Shown piece by piece: positions 31,601-43,200 of a stretch of 64,000 nt of DNA. A model generated the notes under the pieces. That model was given only the letters and a program-made list of their open reading frames with translations, did no database searches and was not told the DNA's origin. A program made the translations under genes and the position numbers. This DNA is from Petaurus breviceps papuanus (lineage: Eukaryota > Chordata > Mammalia > Diprotodontia > Petauridae): NCBI GenBank assembly GCA_028583685.1, contig JAMXIF010000058.1:15622983-15686982 (forward strand), in the 5' to 3' direction. How positions within the stretch are numbered: the stretch's first letter is position 1; the number at the start of each line of letters is the position of its first letter.

Positions 31601-32685
31601 AATTCAAGGTTCTGATTATCACTAGGAGTCTTAGTGATATCATTGTTGGACAACTAAAAGGTACTTGTTCCTTTATTCCATGCAAACCCCTTCCTCCCTA
31701 ATGCCCATGCTCAGACACAGAGCAAGTTTATCAGCCAAGAGGTCCCAGTGGCTCATTCGCTCACTGACCTTAAATCTGTAAGTAGCCACAGATGTTAAAC
31801 GGGGGTAGAGACTCAGTCCTCTCCCTGAGTGTTTGAATAGTGCTGCAAAACAATACAAACAAAAACAAACAAAAAAATTCATTGCTTCAGACCCAAAGAA
31901 ACTAGGGGATCAAGGCTGGAGTAGTCTGTTCATGGGTGTTATTGTTTGGTGCTGAAATAGCCTGGAATGACAAAGACAGGTGCTAGATAAATGCAGAGAC
32001 AGATTGCCCTGGGAGTCCATTCCTACAAAGCCTTTTATCATTGACTTTGCTCTTAGCTCTGCTGGCCGCCTTCTCCTCTTAGTCCAGAGCCACAATCTGT
32101 ATGCACGGTCGCCCTCCACCTCCCCACCTCCCCTTCAGTCCTAGGTGGTGTAAAGAGGATGAATTACCTCCTTGATCTCAACGTGATGGCCTCAGTTCAT
32201 GCATCCTTCACCTGCTGCGTGCGTAATTGAAGTGTGGTCTCCAAGTCTATAGCTGTCACGGAGAAATTGACAAAGAGAAGGGAGCAGGGACCAGAGCCAA
32301 ACCAAGCGCTCCTTGCCTACCCACAGCCCACTAGAATGAAATTCCCCATGTCCCGTGTGAAGGGAGAGCCACACAATGTTCCCAGATGCTATTTGTGCCC
32401 TTTGTCTGGGGGCATCAATTATCAAAAAAAGCCTACTAGCTCCCCTTCCCCACTCACTGCTCCTGTCTCAGATAAAGCCAAGTCCACACAGGCATACAAA
32501 TCAAGAGAACGCTCCAGGCTGGGGCTCATCTGATTCAGCTCTTTCCATGTCTGGGAGGGAGCCGAGCTGGCCTCTGATTGCTCAGGGCCTCAGTTCTCTT
32601 CACCCGCACTCCCATTCGCATCCCCACCCCACCTCCTATATACATGGTTTCTGAGCCAGAAATAATAACTCTAATTTAGATAATG
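31601..32685. other. single-copy DNA, possible non-coding conserved sequence
   Basis: No repeat was recognised in about 1.1 kb. The part around 32030-32300 keeps several CpG sites and reads unlike decayed repeat. Open stretches at 32234-32533 (plus, two frames) have no known domain or splice frame, so I do not call a gene. Confidence 0.3.
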
Positions 32686-32693
32686 CTTTGAAT

Positions 32694-32907
32694 CAGGAGT
32701 TCTCATTCTCACATTTCTGTGAGTAGATTTCGGGAGGTCTGTCAACTTGGATGGAAAAAAAAATTACATCTTTATTTTCGTGAACTTCTCACAAAAACTA
32801 GCTTTTCCCTGAATTATGAGTGTAGGCAATAAGCACAGTAGTATTAATCTCCACCAGACTGCCAAAGGGGTCTATGACACACACAAAAAAAAGATTAAAA
32901 ACCCCTG
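32694..32907. mobile_element. non-autonomous hAT-type DNA transposon, copy 3
   Basis: The left end CAGGAGTTCTCATTCTC and right end GATTAAAAACCCCTG are imperfect inverted repeats. The flanks CTTTGAAT (32686-32693) and TTTTGAAG (32908-32915) agree at 6 of 8 bases, the 8-bp duplication expected for hAT elements. The interior runs in the opposite sense to copies 1 and 2. Confidence 0.7.
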
Positions 32908-32939
32908 TTTTGAAGCTTTACAGAATACTATTCTCAACT

Positions 32940-33545
32940 CCATGAGTTTTCATGAACTATTCTCCATCCTTGGAAATTTCAGTCTCCTCATCTCTGCCTC
33001 CTGGCCATCCTGCCTCCCTTCTATTGTTGTTAAATTGTTTTTCAATTGTATCTGACTCTTTGTGATCCAATTTGGGGTTTTCTTGGCAAAGACACTAGAG
33101 TGGTTTGCCACTTCTTTCTCCAGCTCATTTTACAGATGAAGAAACTGGGGCAGAGTGAAGTGACTTGCCCAGGGTCACACAACTTGTAAGTGTCTGAGGC
33201 TGGATTTGAAGTCAGGAAGATGAGCCTTTCTGACTCCAGGTCCAGTGTTCTATCCACTGTGACACAACTGCCTTCTGTCTTCCTTCAGGTCCTAGCTAAA
33301 ATCCCACCTACTCAATAAACCTTTCCTGACCCTCCCCTTAATGCTAGTGCCTTCTCTGTACAGCTTACCTCCAATTTATTAGGTATACATCTTATCTGTA
33401 TCTAATTGTTTGCATCTTGTCTGTCCCACTGGACCGCAAGTTCTTTGAGGGCAGGAACTGTTTTGTCATTGTTACTTGCTTTCCTTTTTTATCTGCAGTA
33501 CTTAACCCAGAGCCTGGCAGAGTTCCTGCTGTTGAGGATATATAC
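32940..33545 (+). mobile_element. L2 LINE 3' part, split by a SINE
   Basis: About 32940-33020 shows the coding-side L2 stretch ('tctgcctcctggccatcctg'). After the SINE it resumes with 'cttcaggtcctagctaaaat', then 'caagttctttgagggcagga' and 'acccagagcctggcag', the L2 3' UTR order. Confidence 0.65.
33022..33277 (-). mobile_element. MAR1-type SINE
   Basis: The antisense body is nearly complete: 'gttgttaaattgtttttcaa', 'ttggggttttcttggcaaag', 'agtgacttgcccagggtcac' and 'tctatccactgtgacacaac'. It sits inside the L2. Confidence 0.8.
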
Positions 33546-33639
33546 AGGGGTTGCTGCTTCCCAGTACAGGATAATAGAGGGATGTGAAGCATGAGGAAGG
33601 AAACATTCCCCTTGGACGCTGGAGCCATCAAGAAAGCCC

Positions 33640-33840
33640 TCTTTACAATTCAGAAACCTACTTCATGCAAAGCTCTATGCTAGACACCACCAAGAACACA
33701 AAGATGAATGCAACTTAGTCCATTCCCTCACAGCACTTAAAATTTGACCTAGGAAAATAAGACTTGGACACAAATAACTTCAAGGCAGAATGGGCAAAGG
33801 TCCAAAAGAGAGATACATATGGCTATGGGATTATTAACAC
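33640..33840 (-). mobile_element. L2 LINE 3' fragment
   Basis: Antisense L2 series 'gcaaagctctatgctagaca', 'ccattccctcacagcactta' and 'gacttggacacaaataactt'. The following 33841-34149 shows nothing recognisable. Confidence 0.5.
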
Positions 33841-34149
33841 TAAATGCTCATTACTCCTTTGCCCTTCCTTAAAGGAAAATGTAAGGAGGAAATAGATACT
33901 ATTAGCAAAGTGCTTACATTTCTTGGGAACAGAGGAGATGCTATGTAACATAGTTCCTAGAGTATAAGTTTACATAATCACATCAGTGAGATGTACCACT
34001 CAGTGAACCGACTGGATCCCAGGAGGCTACCACAGGCCAACCCGGAGACTGAGAAGTCAATGAGATGAGCCATTGACCCAGCTATTTAGACAAAGATGGA
34101 GATGGTCTGTGCTGGATTTTCAATTCAAATGTGGAAATGACTAGGGAAT

Positions 34150-34873
34150 GCAGTTCCCATCTGTCCTCTCTTCACTCTCAGGAACATTGCTAAAGATCTT
34201 CATTATCCTTTACCTGGACTATGATAATAGCATTTTCCTAATTGGTCTCCTTGCTTGTAGGCTCATCCCTCTCCAAACCCTCCTCCTCATAGATTACCAA
34301 AATAATCTTCCTAAAACACAAACCTGACCATGTAACCCACCTACTCGGAAACCTTTAGTTTAGCTCCCCACTACATTTAGAATGAAATGCAAACTCTTTA
34401 ATCTAGCAGTCTGGCTCCAAACTACTTTTCCAAGTTTATTTCACTTTATACTCCTTTGCATACTCTGTTCCAATTAAATTGGACTACTATCTGCTCACCA
34501 TCCAACAAGCCATCTCTGTCCTCTGAATTTGCACAAGCTGTAAGCCATGCCTGAAATACATGTCCTCTTCTCTAACTTTCAGAATTCTATCTCTTCTCCA
34601 AGGTTCAGACAAGGCATCACCTCCTCTGAGAAGTCTTCCCTAATCACCCTAGCCATTAATTTACCCTCCATCCTCAAGTATTTGTAGAGCAAACTTGTTC
34701 CTTTATTCTTTACACTCCTAACTTAAAATCCTACTTGTGTTTATAATATATCTACCAATAGAACATAATTCTCCTGAGACCCATGGCTGCATCATTTTTG
34801 TCTTTGTATCACTAACAACTGGCATAGTTCCTTACATGCATTAGTCACTTGATGAATATTTTTGTTGATTCAG
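34150..34873 (+). mobile_element. L2 LINE, 3' ORF2 end and 3' UTR
   Basis: The sense strand reads from the reverse-transcriptase tail (an L-D-Y-D-N-S-I-F-L-I-G-L-like stretch near 34210-34250, compare R-L-D-Y-C-N-S-L-L in L2). It continues through 'aggttcagacaaggcatcac' and 'gagaagtcttccctaatcac' to the 3' end 'ttgatgaatatttttgttga'. At about 720 bases it is one of the longest L2 pieces here. Confidence 0.7.
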
Positions 34874-34879
34874 AATGGA

Positions 34880-35040
34880 CACCTGGGCTCTATGCTTAAT
34901 GCTTCCACTAAAGAATTCTGTGATCTTGAACAAAGCACTTAATTTCTCTGAGCCTCAGTCTCCTTATCTGTAAAATGTGGAGGCTGGACTGAATGATCTC
35001 TATAATCTCTCCCAGTCCTAAAATTCTACAACTCTTTTGT
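34880..35040 (+). repeat. MIR-like SINE
   Basis: It keeps 'gtgatcttgaacaaagcact', 'ctgagcctcagtctccttat' and 'ggctggactgaatgatctct'. 35041-35415 beyond it shows nothing recognisable. Confidence 0.6.
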
Positions 35041-35415
35041 TATTCATCAGATCTGACAAAATTTTCTCTTTATGCCAAAGTAAAGGAGTCTCTAGGCATA
35101 GATGAGAGATTTTCAGAGTACCACTTATAACATTTTCCTCTCCTAGGGAAGCTGTGTTCAATTCTAGCAGGAAATTTGTGAAGAGTCAAGTAAGAGCATA
35201 TGAGGAAAGACTCTCAAAGATGGTTTGCTGTCCTCTCAGGAGACTGCCTATGGGTATGCAAAGTTCTTCCATGGATGGAAAAAGTAGAGAACAGTAGAGA
35301 CTCACTCTGAATTCCTTTAGCACAAAAGATCTGAACCGAAGAGTTGAAGAGATAATAGGTAGAAAAAGAAATGAATGATCATATGTCTCTTTATTGATAG
35401 TAATAACAAAATCAC

Positions 35416-35585
35416 TATATTTAGATATACCAATATAGACATTGGATAAATATAGATAGCCATAGAAATAGATGACATGAATATAGATATAGATGGTATA
35501 GAGTAGGTGTAGATAAAGATGTGGATGTAAATGTAAGTATAGATATGGATATGGATATGGATGATACAGGTATAGATATATTTGT
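35416..35585. repeat. imperfect GATATA hexanucleotide repeat
   Basis: Repeats of ATAGAT, ATGGAT and related units, such as 'atagatatggatatggatat'. Confidence 0.8.
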
Positions 35586-35639
35586 GAGGCAGGTACAGAA
35601 GGATTTCATTGGTATAGGAAATTTCCAGTATGGAAACTC

Positions 35640-36115
35640 ACTCTACTTACATATATCAAAAACCTGTCTTGCCTTTCCAGCCTGGCTGCAGCCTGCCCTC
35701 CCAACCTTATTTTGCACTACTTCCTTTCTGCCCTCAGCAATCCCTCTAAATCGGGATTCTTGCTGTTCCACACCCATTGGTCTCCATCTCCCTTCTCTGT
35801 GACTTTGCACTGTTTGCTTTCCATGCCTAGATGGTGCTTCCTTGACCTCACAGAATCTCTTACCTCTTTCAAGACGTGGCTCAATTGCCATATTAAGCCT
35901 TTCCTGATCTCCCCTACAAATGCTAACACTCTCTCTCCCTAACTACCTTGTGTTTATCTGTCTTTCTTCTTTTCTACATACATGTTGTCTCTTCTGATAC
36001 AATGTGAGTTCCTCGAGAATAGGCACTATTTCATATTTGTCTGTGTAGCCCCAGAACCTAGCACCATAACTGGTGCATAGCAGATGATTAATAAATATTT
36101 GCTAATTGATCAAAT
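35640..36115 (+). mobile_element. L2 LINE 3' UTR
   Basis: The sense L2 3' region shows 'gcacacccattggtctcca'-like sequence, 'tttcaagacgtggctcaatt', 'gtgagttcctcgagaatagg' and the end 'attaataaatatttgctaat'. Confidence 0.65.
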
Positions 36116-36119
36116 AAAT

Positions 36120-36530
36120 GATTTTATAACTTACAATCTTAGAAAGCTAAATGGCTTGCCTATGGTCACACATCTAGTACACATAAAAGGACTTCAAACC
36201 CACTCACCTTGACTCTTAAGACTAGCCTTCTTTTCACTATGCCACACTTCTTCTACTGTCTTATATTGTCTAGAATCATTTCAGGTATTGATGTCCATTT
36301 GTAGGATTTAGAGTTCGAAGGGACCTTAGAAACATTCTAGTCCATCCACTTCATTTTATAGGTGAGGAACCTCAGGTGTGAAGTGATTTTGGATGATGAA
36401 CATGACTTTGGATCATGATATGATTTCACAATGGATCCTAGACTTACAGCTGGAAAGGACCACAATGTCATCTAGTCCAACCCCCACATTTTACATGTGG
36501 GGAAACTGAGACTCAGAGAGATCCCACTAA
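36120..36530 (-). repeat. three MIR-like or L3-like fragments
   Basis: About 36125-36245 (with 'ctatggtcacacatctagta'), 36300-36385 ('cttcattttataggtgagga') and 36425-36525 ('ccacattttacatgtgggga'). All are antisense. 36531-36915 beyond them shows nothing recognisable. Confidence 0.5.
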
Positions 36531-36919
36531 AATTATCATAAGCTCCATAAAGTCTAGGACCATGCTTTAATATGACATCTATATTTCCTACAGACCATAA
36601 AACAAGTATGGGTGCATCATCATCACTAAATGTTCCTTGACAAATTTTCCTCCCAGCCACAAGTGAAACCTGCATATTGAATCCTCACAGAAAGTAAATG
36701 TACAAAAGCCATCTATCCCCTAGCTTATGCCAGCCCAGTCCCAGGGTCACAGAGTGACAGAAAGATCGTTATTAAGAAGCCATTTTTTCCAATCACTGGG
36801 GTAACCCTACTGGGGCATTGGATCATTCAGGGATGCCTGGCTAGGAACCCCCTTCCAAATTCCTAGTTATTTATATTTAAGTGCCCTGCAAGTATTTCCA
36901 TGACCTCTAAAAAAAAACT

Positions 36920-37105
36920 CCTATGTAGAATGTTAACATTAGGGCTGGAAGCAATTGAAGAGATTATCTTTCCATCCTCATTTTATAAGTGACAAAGTGA
37001 GACCCTGAGAAGTTAAGCATGTTAATCAAGATCACACAGCAAACTAGCAGAAGGGCCAAATGATCAACCCACTTCACCATGCTGATTCCTTGTTTTGAAA
37101 TAGCA
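36920..37105 (-). repeat. MIR-like SINE
   Basis: Antisense MIR blocks 'cctcattttataagtgacaa' and 'agatcacacagcaaactagc'. Confidence 0.5.
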
Positions 37106-37109
37106 CTTT

Positions 37110-38055
37110 GAGACACCAATAAATTATTTGCTTTATGTTCCTCTAAAATGAACAACAAGCCTGGGAGCTTCAAGCCAGACTTGGTCTCTGTGGTTTGGTG
37201 CTGAGATAATAACAGAGAGGCGGCCCCTGTTCCTGAGGAAGTCCAGGGCAGGTTCAGTCACTGGATGCCCTCCGTGCAGCGCTGGGTGACATCCACCCCC
37301 TTGACAGTTTCCTCCCCCTCTGATCGGCTCGAATGCTTCCTGCCTCTCCAACATTAAAGGAACTGGGTGACCTGGAAAGCACATCTCCATTCAGTGTAGT
37401 ACATTACTTTCCTCTAATGGAACATTTGTTATCCCAGCCCCTCTTCAGCTCTGGTGCCAGTAAAATGGATGGTCCCCAGCCACCATAATTCCTTCATGGT
37501 AGATTTAAAGAGGAGGAAGACAAAAAAAGTGGTTGATTTGTGGTTTGAAGGAATGCACAATATGTATGTCTCCATCCAAAATTAAAGATGACAGATCAAT
37601 GTCTAAGAGCTAAAGGATGTGCATTATATTTGGACTGATGTAGACTATTTTCCCCTCCCCCACTATCCTCCTCCACCAAACCCCCTCCCACCCAGTATTC
37701 AGCCTTTGCACAGGTCCGTGGGGCTTATTCTAGGACCCTTCTCTGATAGGAGGAGGGCTCTCTGATACCTCCCACCCCCAACCTAGTCATTTCCTTGTGA
37801 GCACCTCTGAAGCTAGGGCAGTGAGAACTGGCAGGGCCAGAATGGCATTGATTAGCTCAAAGAAAAGGATGCTTGGGGAAAGAAAAGGGGCTTTGTCCCT
37901 GCCTATGGTACAGCTTCCCAAATCTTCTCCTAGTTTCCTCTGCAATATATATTTGATCAATTAGGGAAGAAGGGATATGAATACCTAGAGATAGAGTTGA
38001 TGGAATGCCTAGCTGTCCTGGGTCTGGGCAATGTTAATACACCCTGCCTGGGACC
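37110..38055. other. single-copy DNA, possible conserved non-coding segment
   Basis: Nothing repeat-derived was seen in about 950 bases. 37190-37400 keeps CpG sites ('ggcggcccctgtt', 'gtgcagcgctgggtg') and 37480-37630 is A/T-rich without simple repeats. It looks preserved, but no function can be read from it. Confidence 0.25.
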
Positions 38056-38059
38056 ACGT

Positions 38060-38475
38060 TATATAGAATCCTAAAGCTGGAAGCAAACAGAGCCTATCTA
38101 GCTTAATCTCTTCATTTTAGAGGCAAAATATGAGACCCAGAGAGGTGGAGCAATCTGCCTGAGGTCACATAACTAGCTACTTAATAATAGCTACCAGGTT
38201 TGCAAAGCACTTTACATATATAGTATCCCAACCGATCCTCATAACAACCCTGTGAAGCAGGTGCTAGTATTATCCCCATTTTACAGATGAGGAAACTGAG
38301 CCTAAGAGATTAAGTGACTTGCCCAGGATCACACAGTCATAAATGTCTAAGGAAGGATTTGAACTGAGGTCTTCTTCATTCCAAGTCCAGTAAACCCCCT
38401 CTTAGAAGCAAAGCTAGGACTAAGTCAGGTCTGGTGCTTTCCAGGTCAGTATTCTACCCTCTACCCCACTTTGCT
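38060..38475 (-). repeat. MIR-like SINE interrupted by a second MIR-like SINE
   Basis: The outer copy covers about 38060-38175 and 38400-38475. The inner copy (about 38180-38395) keeps 'tttgcaaagcactttacata', 'cattttacagatgaggaaac' and 'aggatttgaactgaggtctt'. Both are antisense, and the outer one must be the older. Confidence 0.55.
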
Positions 38476-39095
38476 TTTAGTTGCCATATCTCCTTGGGAA
38501 TTCTATGATAACTGAGAATCAGTCCCAAAGTAACTACATCCCTTCATTGCTCTGGCTTTTCTATATCATGACATGGAAGGGAAAAGAATTCCTCCTACAG
38601 GAATGTCTCAGGTGATGTAGGGCAGGAGAGTGAGAACTCATTTGGACCAGCTTTGCAGTTACATCTCCATCTGGCTTATCCCCCCAGAGACTCCCAGCTC
38701 CATGAGGTAGAAAAGCAAAGGGCTGGCAGAGGGGGAGATTGCTATGTTCCATTAAGCCTGTCACCTTAATGGCCTGATGAAAGGAGGGTGACAGAGATAG
38801 AACAGGAGAATACTTTCGATTGCTTACTGGAGTGTCGTTATCATTAACAGACTTAATTAGTCTATAATATACCGTACAGAGGCATCAAATGCCACTGTTG
38901 GGAATGGAAAGCAGACCAGCAACTGGCAAGATAACCATCGGGCACATTATAAAGCTCTTGACAAAGTACTCCTTCAGCGGCATCTCAACTCTTTACTCGA
39001 GATTTCTTTGGGGCTTCGGAATTAAATTCAAAAACCGTGGCACAGTTTTTAGATTCAGGTTACCCAGCCTGTCCTTCCCTGAAGCCTGAGTTTCT
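38476..39095. other. single-copy DNA, candidate conserved non-coding element
   Basis: The core (about 38800-39020) carries 'tcattaacagacttaattag', 'ataccgtacagaggcatca' and 'accatcgggcacattataaa'. CpGs persist, there is no repeat similarity, and several homeodomain-type TTAATTA cores are present. An enhancer is possible but unproven. Confidence 0.25.
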
Positions 39096-39099
39096 TTAC

Positions 39100-39290
39100 C
39101 CTTAAAGAATCACAGAATGTTAGAACTAGAAGGAATGTTAGGTCACCTACTCCAACCCCTTCATTTTATAGTTTAGGAAACTCAGATGATCTGACTCACC
39201 TAAAATCACCCAGTTAGTTAGGATGCGAACCCAGGTCTTTACACTCCCAGACCAGCATTCTTTCCACAACAACACATTTGTCTGTAGATA
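39100..39290 (-). repeat. MIR-like SINE
   Basis: Antisense MIR blocks 'ttcattttatagtttaggaa' and 'gatgcgaacccaggtcttta'. 39291-39690 beyond it shows nothing recognisable. Confidence 0.5.
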
Positions 39291-39710
39291 AGCTGGCTCA
39301 CACTCTTTAATCACCCTCCTCTCATTTATTTCCCACCCACAAACAAATACCAACTCTTATTTCCTTCCCTTCTGTATTTGACCAAATGCCTTATATCTGT
39401 AGCATGCCTTGTGTTTTTTAAAACATTTCAAAAGAGAAAATAACAAATGCTCTGTGGCCCAGATAAGAATGCTGGGAGACCCCCACTCAGTCATGACAAT
39501 ACCAGAAAGAGTCTGGGGATTGAAAGGTGAAATGACAAAGCTCCAGAGATCATGCCTAGATACAGATGCCCACAATTTCATAGGCCTATTCAAGAGACAA
39601 TAGGATATTTCCTTGATGCTGGTATGAGAAGCATGGTGAAAGAGGCCAATCTCTAGGTGTATGGAAAGAGGTTTAAGAAGCAAAAAATGTTTGAGGAAAA
39701 AAAAGAATGA

Positions 39711-39895
39711 GTGTGTGTGGTAGAAATGGGAAAAGGAGAGAGGAACGGGGAGAGAGAAAGAGAGACAGACAGACAGACAGACAGAGAGACAGAGAGAGAG
39801 ATAGAGATAGGAGTTGAAAAAGGAAGAGTGAGCATATGCTTGGAGAGAATGAGAGATAGAGAACAGAGAGACAAATGGAGAAGAGAGAAGAGTGA
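39711..39895. repeat. GA/GACA-rich simple sequence
   Basis: A purine-rich run with (GACA)n at about 39762-39785 and GAGA around it. It gives artefactual open frames on both strands. Confidence 0.85.
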
Positions 39896-39929
39896 GATCA
39901 CAGAATCAAATGGACCTCAGAAGCCAGTT

Positions 39930-40870
39930 AGTCTTAACCTATTTCTGAACAAAAATTCTCTCTACAACATATACAAGTGGGTATCCAAACTTTTTGAAGG
40001 CCTTCCATGAGAGAGACCCCACTCCTAAAGCAGACCATTCCGCTTTTGAATAGATCACATTGGTTATGTTTCTCCTTACACCAAGTCACAAATGGATACT
40101 TTTGAAATTCCATTCATTGCTACCAGATTCCTCCAAGAACAGGCATAATTCCTTTTCTACATGACAGCATGGGCTCCTCACCATCTTGCCTGCCCTTCCT
40201 TTGATGTTTTCTAACTTATTAATGTCCACCCTTAAATCTGGCACTCAGAAATGAGCACAAGATCCCAGAGGGAGTCTGTTCTTAGCGGAAAACTGTAGTA
40301 CAATTTCCTCCTTAAACCAATATGTGGGGCCTCCTTTAACATAGCCTAAGATTCTGTTAACTAGCTCGACTTCCATGTCTCACAACCACTACAGCCCTCA
40401 GATGTTTTTAGGGGAACTTCTATCTAGCTATGCCTCTCTCACCTTGAACTTATGAAGCTGATTTTTAGAATCCAAGTATAAGAATTCACATTTACCCCCT
40501 ATTAAATGTTACCTTATTAGATTAGCCAAGGATTCTAAGCCATCAAGATCTTTCTGAATCCCAGCTTTGAGTATATTAGCTATCCTTCATAATTCTGAGT
40601 CATCTACAGATTTAATAAGCACTCCATATATGCATTCATTCAAACCATGTATTAAAATGGTAAATGGCATATGGCCAAGCAAAAATCCCCTGGGGCCCTC
40701 CTTCCAGGTTGACATTGAACCATTATTACTTTTCTTTGGGTTCATTCAACCAGTTTCAATTTGAACTAATTATACAATTGTCTAGTCCACATCTCTCTAA
40801 TATTCTCTACCAGAATAGCAGGAGAGGCCCCCTGGTCCACGTGGAGCTGTCCAGAGCCTGGGTCCTAATT
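39930..40870 (-). mobile_element. L3/CR1 LINE, long 3' part
   Basis: About 900 bases follow CR1 order in antisense: 'gagagagaccccactcctaa', 'ttgatgttttctaacttatt', 'cactcagaaatgagcacaag', 'cttgaacttatgaagctgat' and 'atcaagatctttctgaatcc'. It then gives 'gagtcatctacagatttaat' and 'aatggtaaatggcatatggc'. The same series occurs at 55505-56345. The coding frame is destroyed. Confidence 0.75.
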
Positions 40871-41815
40871 CTCCTCCTTTCACACAGCATTATCAGAATC
40901 AGGGAGTAATAATAAGAAAGCATTGTCAGTCTGCCTCTCTGAATGGCAAATTCCTGAATATCCTGTAGTCCCTACAGGGGTAGAGAGAGTACAAGGGAAC
41001 CTAAAGTTTGTGGCATAAATGAGTACAACTAGTAATATGAGATAATAAGAAGGGGCATCTACTGACAGATGGTTCTCTCCTTGTTATACCTGCTCCCATT
41101 CTTCAACTAAGAACCAAACAGCACAGCAGAAATGTCACCTGCATTTGGAGACCTCCATACTGCAATATCTATAATATTAGTCATTCCCAGTGTCTACAAT
41201 CCTGATTTACCTTGCTTATTGCTAATTAAGAACAGTAGCCTGTCAATTCCATCTTATAGTCTGACTAGTATATTCAACCTAAATACTGTAATACAATCCT
41301 TATGTGAGAGACAGCCAGTGAGTAGATAGAATTTTGAATTTTTGGTGAAAAAAACTGGGTTTAAATGCTAGCCAGAGCAATAACTAGTAATTTTGATACC
41401 CGGGGCAAAAGAAATACAAACTACAGTTGGGAGAGCCATAAAGAAGGTGGAAAGGAAGAAGATAATGAAGAGATCACAGGAAAATACCTTAAACTTCAGA
41501 ATATAAGGATCTGGGAAGTGGGGAAGTAGAGGCCTGTAGACACCACCCTATTGGGGGTAGACAAAGGTCCTAGAACATAGACTACTGTAAACCACAAGGT
41601 CACTGTGTGAGAAAGGATGCTACAATGAAAAGGTGGAGTTAACCTGGGAAGGAGCCTGCTGGAGGAATTCCCAACACTGAGTAACTTCCTATTTTAACTA
41701 TTTTATTTTGCTCAGTTGTTTTAACCTGGGAAAGGAGTATTTGCTGCCAAAATCCTCTAAATTTTAGTGTCCTGTATAAAAGAACTTGTTTTTATTCTGT
41801 TTTTTACTCTTGTTA
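40871..41815. other. single-copy DNA, no gene seen
   Basis: No repeat family or coding signal was recognised in about 0.9 kb. Confidence 0.4.
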
Positions 41816-41819
41816 ATGG

Positions 41820-41975
41820 TCTGATTCTGATGCTTTTATTTACCAACCAGTTGACTTTGGCCAAATCAAACCACCTGTCTGGACCTCAGTTTCCTCAACT
41901 ATAAAATGATAAGAGTTGGATTAGATAATCTCCTAGGTCTTTTTCTGCTCCAAATCCTGTGATTCTATGAATATG
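41820..41975 (+). repeat. MIR-like SINE
   Basis: It keeps 'tctggacctcagtttcctca' and 'aagagttggattagataatc', ending in 'gtgattctatga'. Confidence 0.55.
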
Positions 41976-43065
41976 TATTTGATGTATCTGGGACTTGAGC
42001 AAAGAGCCTTCTTTCTTAGGGAACTCCTCTTCCCCACTCCTAGATTTACACAGGTAAATTGATTTTGAGATCAGTGAGGGAACCTGCTTTGTAGAATTTG
42101 TCCCATAGCAAGTTGCAGACTCAGCATCTACCCAATCCAGCAAAGCTTCTGATGTCAGCCTAGCTGATGCACACTAAGGAAGAGCAAGGGATGATTTCCC
42201 AGATGGCCCTAGGGGCTGAGTTTGGGGCACAGGTAAGGAGAATTTCAGGCAGCCTTCTTAACAAGGTCACTGTGGCTGGCAGGAGGGCAGTAAGAAGGGG
42301 CAAAGGGATGAGGCAGCCAGGGAGGAGAAGTCCTTCTGTGAGAGTTCCAAATAAATCTCCAACCCACCAAAGGATAAGGCAGCAGGAAACTGACAGCTGA
42401 GCCCAGCTGCTTGTATTGACCAAGGTCTTGTTGAAGGGATAAGCTATCGGCTGGAGTATCATCTGCACAAAGGGAAAGGAAAAATATCAATGACTGGAGA
42501 TTTAAGGCAAAATCCAAAGACAAGGCAGGCCGTGGGAGGATGGCCCTGCAGTAACAGAAGGAAAGCAGAGACAGACAGACTACTATTGGGAGAAACTAAA
42601 ATGTAGATTTTTGCAGGGAAGCATGTAATGACATATGACATGGTGAATTTTCAAGTTGTACTTTTCTACATTCTATCATTTACATAGACACAGCCCAAAG
42701 ACTCTGCATCACAGGAGAATATTGCTCCTGGAAGATAAATCCATCCTTTCAGTCTGCTATGATTTAGAAAAAAAGTCAATAATACTTTTAGCCTTTTTTT
42801 AAGGTCCTGGGAACAACTGATACAAGGAGTCAAGCTTTGTGGGTCTATAACTTAGAGAAAACATTTGCAGAACAATATTTGTAAATCTTAAAGACTATAT
42901 AAATGAGTTATTATTATTCTAATTGCATGCTTCAATCTTGAGACTAAGACCAGACATTCTATATTTTAACGATGAGGCTAAAACTAAGGCTGAAATAAAG
43001 AGGAAAGTCTGTTTCAAGCATAGACAAATACCCTATTTCCTTGATCACTTACAAAAAGTTTCCAA
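41976..43065. other. single-copy DNA, no gene seen
   Basis: No repeat was recognised. Overlapping open stretches on both strands at 42160-42523 mirror each other and have no known domain. Confidence 0.35.
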
Positions 43066-43069
43066 GGAG

Positions 43070-43200
43070 GCTAGGTGGTACAGTGAACAGATCTGGTTTT
43101 TTATCCCACCTACCTAGGTGATCTTGGGCAAGTGACAACCTCCTGGGCCTCAGTTTGCTCATCTGTAAAAAGAGAGGTTGGGACATCCTTTCCATATCTA
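43070..43200 (+). repeat. SINE fragment
   Basis: It starts 'ggctaggtggtacagtgaac' and keeps 'ggtgatcttgggcaagtgac' and 'ggcctcagtttgctcatctg'. The middle is deleted. Confidence 0.6.

Noticed and set aside
32234-32533. 99-codon open stretch in single-copy DNA
   Set aside because: A second frame is open over much of it, and there is no domain or suitable splice signal pair.
39711-40010. 99-codon Arg/Glu-rich open stretch
   Set aside because: It translates GA/GACA simple sequence on the plus strand; the mirrored minus frame is Ser-rich for the same reason.
41570-41800. Promoter-like 'gtataaaagaac' stretch
   Set aside because: An isolated TATA-like word with no start-site context, first exon or repeat structure around it.
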